From positions 1-9,103 of the forward strand of contig CAJJQT010000053.1 in the NCBI GenBank assembly GCA_905193995.1: a stretch of 9,103 nt of DNA. Reading direction: 5' to 3'. The stretch comes from an uncultured Porphyromonadaceae bacterium. Its GTDB lineage: Bacteria > Bacteroidota > Bacteroidia > Bacteroidales > Muribaculaceae. Position 1 is the first letter of the stretch; each line of letters begins with the position of its first letter. Of this stretch, positions 1-7,451 are shown piece by piece. The notes below the pieces were generated by a model that worked only from the letters and a program-made list of their open reading frames with translations, had not been told where the DNA came from and did not search any database. The position numbers and the translations under genes are program-made.

Positions 1-2585
1 ACAGGGCCCAGAGCAACGAGCCTCTGTTCGTAGTCGACGGCATGCCTATCCGAGGCGGTGCATCATCGATGGCCGATATCAACCCTAATGATATCGAATC
101 GATGTCGGTGCTGAAAGGCGCCGCCGCATCGGCCCTCTACGGCCAGGAAGGCTCCAACGGTGTGATCCTGATCACCACCAAGAGCGGCAAGGACGGCAAG
201 GTGACTGTCACCGTCAACGGCGGCTGGGAGCTCTCCCACACCGCCCACATGCCCAAGCTCCAGACCGAGTTCATCGGCGGCAGCAACGGCTTCTACATCA
301 CCAACTCCACCGGCGGCTGGGGCCCCCGCATGAACCCTGAAATGGGCGACAAGTACTACGACAACGTAGGCGAATTCCTCGGCACCGGCTTCATGCAGAA
401 GTACGACGTATCCGTATCGGGCGGCAACGAGCTCTTCTCGGCATACGCATCGGCCAACTTCATGGACAACCAGGGCGTCGTGCCCCACGACTACAAGAAG
501 CGCCTCGGCTTCTTCGTCAAGGGCGAGTTCAACCCCTCGTCGACCGTAAAGATCATGCTCTCGACCAACTACATCGACAACACGGCCCGCGGCTTCGGCA
601 ACTCGATGTCGACCGTCTACGGCTGGGCCATCAACCGCAATATGGCCGACTACCGCCTGCCCAACGGTCTGCCCAACTGGTCGTGCCGCTACGACGACTG
701 GGAAATCCTCAACGACGGACAGCGCCTCGGCGCAGGCCTCTCGCCCTATTACAGCCGCTACATGGACGGCTCAAAGACCGAAGGCCAGCGCGTGATCGTC
801 AACTCGCTCGTTTCGTGGGAGCCCATCAAGAACCTGACCTTCACCGGCAAATTTGCTTACGATAAGGGCTGGAGCACTTATCAGTCGTGGAGCGTTCCCC
901 GCTACGCACAGGACGAATTCGTATTCGACGACCTCGGCATCTCCGCCGACGGCACCGGTTCGAAGAACGACTGGTACGGCCGCATGGGCGGTTTCAATTT
1001 CGATACCTCGCGCTCACAGCGCATCACGGCCCAGTTCCTGGCCAACTACCTCTGGAACATCAACCAGGACTGGAACCTGAACTTCTTCCTCGGCGGTGAA
1101 TACACCGAAAGCAAGGGTCTTGAAGGCAGCTTCGGCGGCCAGCACTTCCTCCTCGAAGGCGACTTCTACTCGTTCAACAACCTCGATCCCGACATCTTCA
1201 CCCTCAAGGACAACACTTTCTACCGCAGCAGCCGCAACAAGTACGGCTACTTCGGCGAAATCCGCCTCGACTGGCACAGCGTAGTCCAGCTGTCGGTAAC
1301 CGGCCGTCTCGACGGTTCGTCGACCCTCCGCCAGACTAACAAGCCCACCTACTTCTATCCTTCGTTCACCGGCGGTGTCATCTTCTCGGAACTCTTCCAC
1401 CTCTCCGGCCCGGTATTCTCCTACGGCAAGATCCGCGGCAACTACGCCAAGGTTGGTAAAGACTGCATGGCCAACCAGTTCTCGAACAACTACAAGCAGT
1501 GGGTCACCATCCCCGACCCCGGCTTCGCTGTCGACCCCGGCATGTCGCGCGCCATCACCCTCGAGCCTGAAATGACCTCGACCTGGGAAATCGGTACTGA
1601 CCTCCGCTTCTTCAACAACCGCACCCGTCTCGACCTGGCTTACTACAACACGACTGTCGACAACCAGATTGTCCTCGTACGCGTATCGCCTACCTCGGGT
1701 ACCATTCTCCAGACACGTAACGAAGGTTCGATCGAGAATCAGGGCATCGAGGCTACTCTGAACCAGACCATCATGACCAGCAAGGACTTCGAGTGGACCG
1801 CAACCCTGAACTTCTCGATGAACCGCGGCAAGGTGAAAGACCTGCCCGACGACATGAAGTACATCGCCGGCGGTTCGGAGCAGTACAGCGACCTCTACAC
1901 GACCTGCTACCTCGGTGAGGCCACCACAGGTATCGTCGGTTCGGACTACCTCCGCAACGACAAGAATGAAATCCTCATCGACGAGAACGGCTATCCGCGC
2001 ATCTCGCCTGAGAAATACATCTACCTCGGCAACCGCGAGCCCGACTGCCTGATCGGTCTCGGCTCGACCCTCAACTACAAGGACCTGTCGCTGTCGTTCC
2101 TGTTCGACGGCCGTATCGGCGGCAAGGTGGCCAACATCACCGGCCGCGGCCTGATGAGCAACGGCATGAGCAACTACATCGCCAAGTACCGCAACCACAA
2201 GATCATGTTCCACGGCGTGGTTGAGCAGCCCGACGGAACCTACGTTCCCAACAAGAACTCCGTCATCCTCGACCAGCAGACCTACAACAACTACATCGGC
2301 AACGTCGGCTCGAACTTCATCGAGGACGGCTCATACCTCCGTCTGAGCTACGTGACCGTAGGCTACGACTTCACCAACCTGATGCGTAAGCTCGGCTCCG
2401 GCAACCCGATCAAGACTCTGCGCTGCTCGCTCACCGGCCGCAACCTCTTCCTGCTTACCAAGTACAGCGGATGCGACCCGCAGGTAATGCCCGGCGCAGT
2501 CAACGGTTCAGGCGCCATGGGTATCGATACCTACAGCGTGCCCGCCCTGCGCAGCTTTAACTTCAACGTTAACGTAACATTCTAA
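1..2585 (+). CDS. SusC-like TonB-dependent outer-membrane transporter (5'-truncated)
   Basis: This is the C-terminal ~860 residues of a SusC/RagA-family TonB-dependent transporter, the outer-membrane barrel that imports oligosaccharides captured by its SusD lid. The frame is open from the window edge (first full codon at 3), so the ATG at 42 is internal: residues LFVVDGMPI just around it are the usual SusC plug motif. The plug continues to about 188 with DIESMSVLKGAAASALYG and NGVILITTKSG. The barrel follows; typical late motifs are EGSIENQGIEATLN (about 1722-1763), FIEDGSYLRLSYVTVGYDF (2316-2372) and a GRNLFLLTKYSGCDPQV stretch around 2436-2486. It ends in alternating strand residues and a terminal Phe before TAA, as expected for BAM-inserted barrels. 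Full-length relatives are about 1000-1100 residues, so the signal peptide, the CarboxypepD_reg-like domain and the TonB box are missing upstream. A SusD gene follows after 16 bases. The family call is firm; the substrate is unknown. Confidence 0.96.
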   Translation, partial: RAQSNEPLFVVDGMPIRGGASSMADINPNDIESMSVLKGAAASALYGQEGSNGVILITTKSGKDGKVTVTVNGGWELSHTAHMPKLQTEFIGGSNGFYITNSTGGWGPRMNPEMGDKYYDNVGEFLGTGFMQKYDVSVSGGNELFSAYASANFMDNQGVVPHDYKKRLGFFVKGEFNPSSTVKIMLSTNYIDNTARGFGNSMSTVYGWAINRNMADYRLPNGLPNWSCRYDDWEILNDGQRLGAGLSPYYSRYMDGSKTEGQRVIVNSLVSWEPIKNLTFTGKFAYDKGWSTYQSWSVPRYAQDEFVFDDLGISADGTGSKNDWYGRMGGFNFDTSRSQRITAQFLANYLWNINQDWNLNFFLGGEYTESKGLEGSFGGQHFLLEGDFYSFNNLDPDIFTLKDNTFYRSSRNKYGYFGEIRLDWHSVVQLSVTGRLDGSSTLRQTNKPTYFYPSFTGGVIFSELFHLSGPVFSYGKIRGNYAKVGKDCMANQFSNNYKQWVTIPDPGFAVDPGMSRAITLEPEMTSTWEIGTDLRFFNNRTRLDLAYYNTTVDNQIVLVRVSPTSGTILQTRNEGSIENQGIEATLNQTIMTSKDFEWTATLNFSMNRGKVKDLPDDMKYIAGGSEQYSDLYTTCYLGEATTGIVGSDYLRNDKNEILIDENGYPRISPEKYIYLGNREPDCLIGLGSTLNYKDLSLSFLFDGRIGGKVANITGRGLMSNGMSNYIAKYRNHKIMFHGVVEQPDGTYVPNKNSVILDQQTYNNYIGNVGSNFIEDGSYLRLSYVTVGYDFTNLMRKLGSGNPIKTLRCSLTGRNLFLLTKYSGCDPQVMPGAVNGSGAMGIDTYSVPALRSFNFNVNVTF

Positions 2586-2601
2586 TCAACCGGAAATCAT
2601 T

Positions 2602-4464
2602 ATGAACAAGATAAAAGCCTTTTCACTGGCTGTACTGACAGGTCTGGCACTGACAGGATGTAACGACGTCCTGGACGACAATGTCAACATCGACCGCGCC
2701 CACGCCAACACGGCCGATCTCGGACTTTCGCCCGTCATCTTCTTCGCCAACCAGATCGTATACGACCACGCAGAGTACGGCACATACCTGTCGCAGTGCC
2801 TTACCACCATGGGCAAGAACGAACGCGGCGACCGCACCTACAAATACGGCTGGGGCGGATTCCTGATCATGCAGCGCCATCCGCAGTGGCGCCGCCACTA
2901 CTACGACATCGGCGTCAACGGCAATGAACTGATCGCCAACTCGCGCGCCATCAACTCGCCCAACTACGAGCTCATCGCCCGCACCATCATGCTGATGTCG
3001 ACCCAGCTCACAACCGATGCCTTCGGCGACATGCCCCGCGAGGAAGCCTATCAGAGCAACTCGCCCAAGTACGACACCCAGGCTTCGATCTATGCATGGA
3101 TGTTCCAGGAGGCAGAAGACCTGCTGGCCATGTACAACGACCCGACAATCGTCAACTCTCCCGACAACCGTGCAATCGACGGCTCACGCGACCGCATCTA
3201 CGCCGGCGACCTCAACAAATGGAAAGGTCTCGTGCTCGCAGTCAAGGCCCGCCTGCTGCTGCGCAACCTCCCGAACATCGACCGCTCGGCAGCTACCTGC
3301 CAGAAGATCATCGCCGCCGCCGACGCAGCCATCGACTGCTGGCGCTCGGGCGACCTCCTCTACGGCCCCTGGTTCGGCAACGAACCCCGTTACAACTTCG
3401 ACGGCGGCACATACGCCCAGTCGGCATGCTGGGGCCCCGGCGACACCCGCTTCGACACCTGGCAGTCGTATGCCAACAACCTCGACCAGGCTGTTCCCTC
3501 GAAATTCTTCATGCAGGATCTCCTGGGCGTAGTCAATCCCGGCGAAGAAATGAAGCAGGGTAAGTGGGACCGCAACCTCGGCTACGGCGCCGACCCGCGT
3601 CTCGAACTCCTCTTCGTAGCCAACGAAGGCCCGGTATCGGCCTCGAACGACTTCAAGTCGGTAATGCTCCGCTACGTCGAGAACAACATCGGCGCAGGCC
3701 AGGCTTTCAAGCAGGTTCACTTCCCGAACCTCTACGCCGGTGCATATTGCGCCGCTACTGACGCCTACAACGTACTATTCACCATGGAGGAACTCTACTT
3801 CATCAAGGCTGAGGCATACTATTGGATGGGCGACAAAGTTACCGCCTGCCATCTGGCCAAGGAAGCCACCGAGTGGAACATCCAGCGTCACCTCGACCGC
3901 TATCTGGCCGACAATGAAGGTCTCTACCCCTATACCGACGCAAAGCCCGGCGCATACGGCGAAAAGTGGTGGCCTCTGTACGTCAACGCTTTCCTCAACA
4001 ACGAGGACGGCCAGGATCCCGACCGCCGCGCCATCCGCGTGACCAAGTGCGAGGAAAACGGCCAGAAGCACTGGTACTTCAACGAATCGACCTTCTCGCT
4101 CAGCGACCTGATGATCCAGAAGTACATCGCCATGTACCTGCAGCCCGAACAGTGGACCGACATGCGCCGCTACCACTACTCGAACAACCGCAACAACTAC
4201 GGTATCGGCGACGCCAACGAAATCGTCTACCCGACCCTCCGCCGCCCCTACAACCTCTACAAGCCTTACTTCGTAGACGGTCTGAGCAACGAAGAGCAGG
4301 AGAACACCTGGATTCAGCGTATCAACTACGACCCCGAGACCGAGGAAAAGTACAACCAGAAAGAACTTCAGCGCCTGGGCGCCTCGATGAACCACAAGTG
4401 GCTTCTCAAGCCGATGAACTGGGCACAGGACTACGGCGTGCGTACCTCGCTGACTGCTGAATAA
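2602..4464 (+). CDS. SusD-like glycan-binding outer-membrane lipoprotein (SusD-like_2 type)
   Basis: This 620-residue lipoprotein is the surface partner of the preceding SusC; SusD proteins bind glycan and act as a hinged lid on the transporter. The N-terminus is a lipoprotein signal peptide ending in LTGC with the lipidated Cys at residue 20, followed by acidic residues (NDVLDD) that may help surface export. Motifs fitting the SusD-like_2 branch are a helical TPR-like region, TTDAFGDMP at about 137-145, PKYDTQASIY at 155-164, MEELYFIKAEAYYWMGD at 395-411, LMIQKYIAMY at 503-512 and EQWTDMRRYHY at 516-526. The length is somewhat above what I expect for this family. The ATG is chosen because it gives the correct signal peptide and sits 16 bases after the SusC stop, implying one transcript. 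The assignment is from motif recognition; which glycan it binds cannot be read from the sequence. Confidence 0.94.
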   Translation: MNKIKAFSLAVLTGLALTGCNDVLDDNVNIDRAHANTADLGLSPVIFFANQIVYDHAEYGTYLSQCLTTMGKNERGDRTYKYGWGGFLIMQRHPQWRRHYYDIGVNGNELIANSRAINSPNYELIARTIMLMSTQLTTDAFGDMPREEAYQSNSPKYDTQASIYAWMFQEAEDLLAMYNDPTIVNSPDNRAIDGSRDRIYAGDLNKWKGLVLAVKARLLLRNLPNIDRSAATCQKIIAAADAAIDCWRSGDLLYGPWFGNEPRYNFDGGTYAQSACWGPGDTRFDTWQSYANNLDQAVPSKFFMQDLLGVVNPGEEMKQGKWDRNLGYGADPRLELLFVANEGPVSASNDFKSVMLRYVENNIGAGQAFKQVHFPNLYAGAYCAATDAYNVLFTMEELYFIKAEAYYWMGDKVTACHLAKEATEWNIQRHLDRYLADNEGLYPYTDAKPGAYGEKWWPLYVNAFLNNEDGQDPDRRAIRVTKCEENGQKHWYFNESTFSLSDLMIQKYIAMYLQPEQWTDMRRYHYSNNRNNYGIGDANEIVYPTLRRPYNLYKPYFVDGLSNEEQENTWIQRINYDPETEEKYNQKELQRLGASMNHKWLLKPMNWAQDYGVRTSLTAE

Positions 4465-4480
4465 TCTGAATTATCTCTCA

Positions 4481-4502
4481 ATCAACAAAAACGAAAGACA
4501 AT
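4481..4502 (+). promoter_or_regulatory. A-rich translation initiation leader of the third operon gene
   Basis: The bases before the ATG at 4503 are strongly A-rich (CAACAAAAACGAAAGACAAT) and contain no clear Shine-Dalgarno motif. Bacteroidetes commonly initiate translation from A-rich, unstructured leaders, so this is probably the ribosome loading region. The 38-base gap after the susD-like stop contains no visible terminator or convincing promoter (-33 TTTG / -7 TAnnTTTG), so readthrough transcription from susCD is expected. Confidence 0.4.
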
Positions 4503-5567
4503 ATGAAAATTCAATATAAAATAGGACTTCTGGCTCTCGGCGCGCTTGCCACGACATCGTGCGCCCGCCACGACATCATCAACGAAGTCGTAGAAAAAGG
4601 TCCTGAGGTTCCGGCAGCATACTGGCAGCTGAACTCGACGGTCTGCAAGGCCGGCGAATCCTTCGGCTTCCAGGGCAAATACTCGGTATCGCCCGGCAAG
4701 ACGCCCGACCGCAGCGAGGTATGGTATCAGATCGTCCGCGAGGAAGAAGCCTCCGTACTCTCGAAACTCGGTGGCACCGCACTTGGCTACACCCACAAGT
4801 CGACCCGCACCGACACCATCCGCTCCTACCAGTCGATGGCCGTGTTCCCCCACGATGCCAACTTCTGGGACGGCCATGAATTCATCATCGACGGCACCGT
4901 TCCGGTATCGCGCACTCTCGCTCCCGTGAAGTGGGCCGACATCAAGGACTGGGACGAGGAAAACTTCCAGGCATACTATCCCGAAGGATTCAAGGAAGGC
5001 TTCCTGTCGACCGTACTCGGCTACCTGACCGATGCCGCAACCGCTCCGAGCTACTACAACTCGCTCCGCTCGGTCTACATCTCGTACAACTTCACCAACG
5101 AGCAGTTTGCTGCCGTAGGTCTGCCCGAGATCGACATGGACCAGCCAGAGGCCGACAAGTCTGACAAGTGGTTCGCCACTACCCAGGCCAGTGAAGACGC
5201 CGTAGTGGGCTATTACTACTACACCGTGGAGAACGGACAGAATGTGGTTCACGAGATCAGCATCGAAGAAAACGAGAACTTCACGGCTGCTCCCACCTAT
5301 CCGGTATACAAGTCGGCTGAATGGGTATTCTGCCGCTACGACGACAACGCCGGCGCGATCGTCTCCAGCGTCCGTACCGAATGGCTGCCCAAATTCCGCA
5401 CCCTACTCGAGAACATTCCGTTCCAGGACTGGATCTACGACACGGCCAACGCCTGCTACAAGGTAGACTTCTCGCGCAAATACACCCTCAATGCCCAGTT
5501 CCGCGTCTATGACATCGAGGGCAACGAAGGCCGCGCTTACGACGTACTGCCCATCACAATTAACTAA
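4503..5567 (+). CDS. Uncharacterised lipoprotein in the SusE/F position
   Basis: I do not recognise this 354-residue protein. It has a lipoprotein signal peptide (basic start, hydrophobic core, TTSC with Cys at residue 20), so it is membrane-anchored. Residues after the Cys are ARHDIINE, with fewer acidic residues close to the Cys than its two lipoprotein neighbours have, so surface exposure is less certain. Residues about 35-80 look like beta strands of an Ig-like sandwich (AYWQLNSTVCKAGESFGFQG, then SEVWYQIV). The C-terminus (about 325-354, FRVYDIEGNEG and LPITIN) looks like the closing strands of such a fold. Between them lies a long, partly helical and aromatic-rich segment including GFKEGFLSTVLGYLTDAA (162-179) and GYYYYT (236-241). 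Position directly after susC/susD and the many Trp/Tyr residues suggest an accessory glycan-binding protein, by analogy with SusE/SusF; this is inference from context only. Confidence 0.85.
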   Translation: MKIQYKIGLLALGALATTSCARHDIINEVVEKGPEVPAAYWQLNSTVCKAGESFGFQGKYSVSPGKTPDRSEVWYQIVREEEASVLSKLGGTALGYTHKSTRTDTIRSYQSMAVFPHDANFWDGHEFIIDGTVPVSRTLAPVKWADIKDWDEENFQAYYPEGFKEGFLSTVLGYLTDAATAPSYYNSLRSVYISYNFTNEQFAAVGLPEIDMDQPEADKSDKWFATTQASEDAVVGYYYYTVENGQNVVHEISIEENENFTAAPTYPVYKSAEWVFCRYDDNAGAIVSSVRTEWLPKFRTLLENIPFQDWIYDTANACYKVDFSRKYTLNAQFRVYDIEGNEGRAYDVLPITIN

Positions 5568-5587
5568 TGCCAACACCATTGAAAGTC

Positions 5588-7339
5588 ATGAAAATATTCA
5601 ATAAGATAGCAATGGCCGCCCTGGCCATGTCGGCTCTGACCGCCTGCACCGAGGACTATGTCGACGACGTGCAGCTCGAGGGCGCAGCCGTTGACTTCAC
5701 CTACAATGTAGACGGCGACGAATATCTGCTCGACTACTACGTAGTGTCGACGGTCAAGTTCAACAATACGTCGGCCAAGACCGGCAGCTTCGTATGGGAC
5801 TTCGGCGACGGCACCACCTCGACCGAGGCATCCCCGACGCACAAATATGAAGCCGCAGGCAAGTATGAGGTGACCCTGACGCTCGAAGGCGTAGGATCGC
5901 GTACCTATCCCCTGCTCATCAACGACATCGCTCCCGTGCTCAGCGTAGCTACTCAGAGCGACGACATCATCGAGTTCAACAAGACCACGATGACGTTCAA
6001 CATCGAGCTCCCCAACCCCGAGAATCTGCAGACCCGCTACGTGTGGACTTTCCCCGAAGGCACGACCTACGCCGACGGCACTGAAGCCACCGAGTTCATC
6101 GGCTACAGCCATGAAGACGGATCTATCGACTATCCGCAGCCTGTGAAGTTCCGCAACATCGGTTCGCAGCGCGTATCGATCGTCACCACATTCGATATCG
6201 CCGAAGGCGGCCAGAACCGCCGTCTTGCCGACACGTATCTCAACGTACAGGTCGGCTGCGACAAGCCCGCTTCGACTCTCTACTACGCACAGCGCGGCGG
6301 CAACATCAAGGCTATCAAGCTGCTCGACGAGATTCCCCAGGGCACGAAAGTAATGCCTTACGATATGGGCGTTCCCTCGGGTTCGACCGTATTCAATCTG
6401 CTCTGCAACAGCACGCCCGGCGTAGCCGACAGCGAGGATCCCGAAGCTCCCGTCGAGGACATCGACTGGATCTACATCCTCGACGCAGGCAAGCAGTACT
6501 ACTACGTGAACGATGAGAACGGCGTACTCGGCGACGGCACCATGACCGCCATGCGTGCCGACGGCACAGGCGTCAACGTAGTGATCAGCAACGTCGGCGG
6601 TGCAGCCTTCAACGACCCCTTCCGCGGCGTCATCAACAACGGGACGATCTATTACTCGGACCGCAACACCGGTTTTACCGCTCTCGACTGCACCACCCGT
6701 GGCGCCGTCGAAGGCAAGGGCGACAGCAACCGCCGCACCTCGTACGTGATGACCAACGAAAATACCCCGTTCAAGGATCAGGGCATATCGTGGGGCGCAA
6801 TCACGAACGGCCTCTACCGCGACCGCAACGGCTGGTGGTGGATCGGCAAGAACTACAACGGCTTCGGCATCTTCCGCTTCCGCGACTCCGATGTTTATGC
6901 CACCGAAACCGAGGCCAAGAAGCACGCCCTTCCCTCGGCAGTCATTCTCAGCGGCGAGAAGACCTCGACATTCACCGTCGACGAAGACCGCAACGCCATC
7001 TACATCTACCATACGCTGCCCAACCAGGGATTCATGGAATTCCCCCTCGTAGACTATCAGACCGCTTTGACCAGCAAGGACGCAACCTTCACCAAGACTA
7101 TGGACTGCGCACCTGAGAACACTACCGGCGACGAAGGTCTCTACGTGACCCAGCTTGCTGTCGATCCCGACAACGGACGAGTTTACTTCTGCTACCGTCC
7201 CGAAGCCGGCGACGAATCAGGCGTTAAGGCAGGTATCGCCGTCTACGACCCCGCTACGAAGACCATCACCAACTACGGCGAGACCAACGACCTCGCAACC
7301 GGCTGCGTGATCAACACCCACAAGACCAAACTCTTCTAA
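5588..7339 (+). CDS. PKD-domain and beta-propeller lipoprotein, putative surface glycan-binding protein
   Basis: This 583-residue lipoprotein has LTAC with Cys at residue 20, followed by acidic residues (TEDYVDD) that could act as a surface-export signal. Residues about 34-112 form a PKD domain with the hallmark WDFGDGTTS (70-78) and THKYEAAGKYEVTLTL (84-99). Residues about 113-222 look like a second, degenerate PKD domain (YVWTFPEGT at 151-159, then VKFRNIGSQRVSIVTTF at 186-202). From about 226 to the end there are roughly six beta-propeller-like repeats, seen as recurring LYYA, YYYVND, IYYSD, WWWIG, IYIYH and VYFCY strands with D-x-x-x-G turns. The ATG at 5567 overlaps the previous stop (TAATG) and is in frame, but the ATG at 5588 gives the standard short lipoprotein signal and is preferred. 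The gene sits last in the SusCD unit, ahead of a terminator. Its likely role is capturing glycan at the surface; no catalytic motif is seen. Confidence 0.88.
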   Translation: MKIFNKIAMAALAMSALTACTEDYVDDVQLEGAAVDFTYNVDGDEYLLDYYVVSTVKFNNTSAKTGSFVWDFGDGTTSTEASPTHKYEAAGKYEVTLTLEGVGSRTYPLLINDIAPVLSVATQSDDIIEFNKTTMTFNIELPNPENLQTRYVWTFPEGTTYADGTEATEFIGYSHEDGSIDYPQPVKFRNIGSQRVSIVTTFDIAEGGQNRRLADTYLNVQVGCDKPASTLYYAQRGGNIKAIKLLDEIPQGTKVMPYDMGVPSGSTVFNLLCNSTPGVADSEDPEAPVEDIDWIYILDAGKQYYYVNDENGVLGDGTMTAMRADGTGVNVVISNVGGAAFNDPFRGVINNGTIYYSDRNTGFTALDCTTRGAVEGKGDSNRRTSYVMTNENTPFKDQGISWGAITNGLYRDRNGWWWIGKNYNGFGIFRFRDSDVYATETEAKKHALPSAVILSGEKTSTFTVDEDRNAIYIYHTLPNQGFMEFPLVDYQTALTSKDATFTKTMDCAPENTTGDEGLYVTQLAVDPDNGRVYFCYRPEAGDESGVKAGIAVYDPATKTITNYGETNDLATGCVINTHKTKLF

Positions 7340-7359
7340 TCCAACATAGAAGTTACTTT

Positions 7360-7403
7360 GCAAAAGGTAACCCCCGGCCGCTTAGCCGCGGGTTACCTTT
7401 TGC
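7360..7403 (+). terminator. Long hairpin, intrinsic terminator of the susCD-type operon
   Basis: Perfect 14-base arms, GCAAAAGGTAACCC (7360-7373) and GGGTTACCTTTTGC (7390-7403), are extended by one C-C mismatch and four more pairs (CGGC 7375-7378 with GCCG 7385-7388) around a six-base loop. The hairpin begins 21 bases after the stop of the propeller lipoprotein gene. The T-run (7398-7401) lies inside the 3' arm and pairs with the A-run of the 5' arm, so the structure could terminate from either direction. A free U-tract after the stem is absent (TTAAATAA follows), so efficiency is uncertain. Confidence 0.8.
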
Positions 7404-7430
7404 TTAAATAAGCAGCCTCACAGGCATGCA

Positions 7431-7451
7431 CTTAAAATAAACATACTAAAA
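7431..7451 (+). promoter_or_regulatory. A-rich translation initiation leader of the GHL10 gene
   Basis: CTTAAAATAAACATACTAAAA directly precedes the ATG at 7452. It is A/T-rich, unlike the GC-rich surroundings, and has no Shine-Dalgarno motif, matching the usual Bacteroidetes initiation region. The stretch 7404-7430 between the terminator and this leader contains no promoter that I can support with confidence. Confidence 0.4.

Larger units (their letters stand above)
1..7403 (+). other. susCD-type operon: transporter, SusD, two accessory lipoproteins, terminator
   Basis: Four same-strand genes are separated by 16, 38 and 20 bases (or overlap by one base at the third junction if the upstream ATG is used). 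No hairpin terminator lies between them and a strong one follows the last. They all encode outer-membrane or lipidated envelope proteins, which is the normal make-up of a glycan capture and import unit. The 5' end, any promoter and any adjacent regulator are outside the window. The operon call rests on spacing and on the terminator, not on transcript data. Confidence 0.75.

Noticed and set aside
42..42. ATG at 42 as the start of the first gene
   Set aside because: The frame is open to the window edge and the residues just before it (PLFVVDG) belong to the conserved SusC plug, so the real start lies upstream of the window.
1014..2213. A 399-codon open frame on the - strand opposite the SusC gene
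   Set aside because: It has the same antisense composition effect; the + strand frame carries clear SusC motifs over the whole span and the antisense product resembles nothing.
3775..4395. A 206-codon - strand frame with hydrophobic valine-rich runs, opposite the SusD gene
   Set aside because: The valine-rich runs mirror the Asn/Asp/Tyr codons of the SusD gene read backwards; there is no start context or family motif.
5564..7012. A 482-codon open frame on the - strand opposite the propeller lipoprotein gene
   Set aside because: It is an artefact of codon bias: the + strand gene rarely uses TTA, CTA or TCA codons, so antisense stops are scarce. The translation is low complexity, rich in V/A/G/E/D, with no signal peptide or motif.
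7353..7401. Near matches to the Bacteroidetes -7 promoter box (TTACTTTG at 7353, TACCTTTT at 7394) ahead of the GHL10 gene
   Set aside because: Each has one mismatch, no TTTG -33 element lies at suitable spacing, and both fall within the repeated arms of the terminator, which explain the sequence better.
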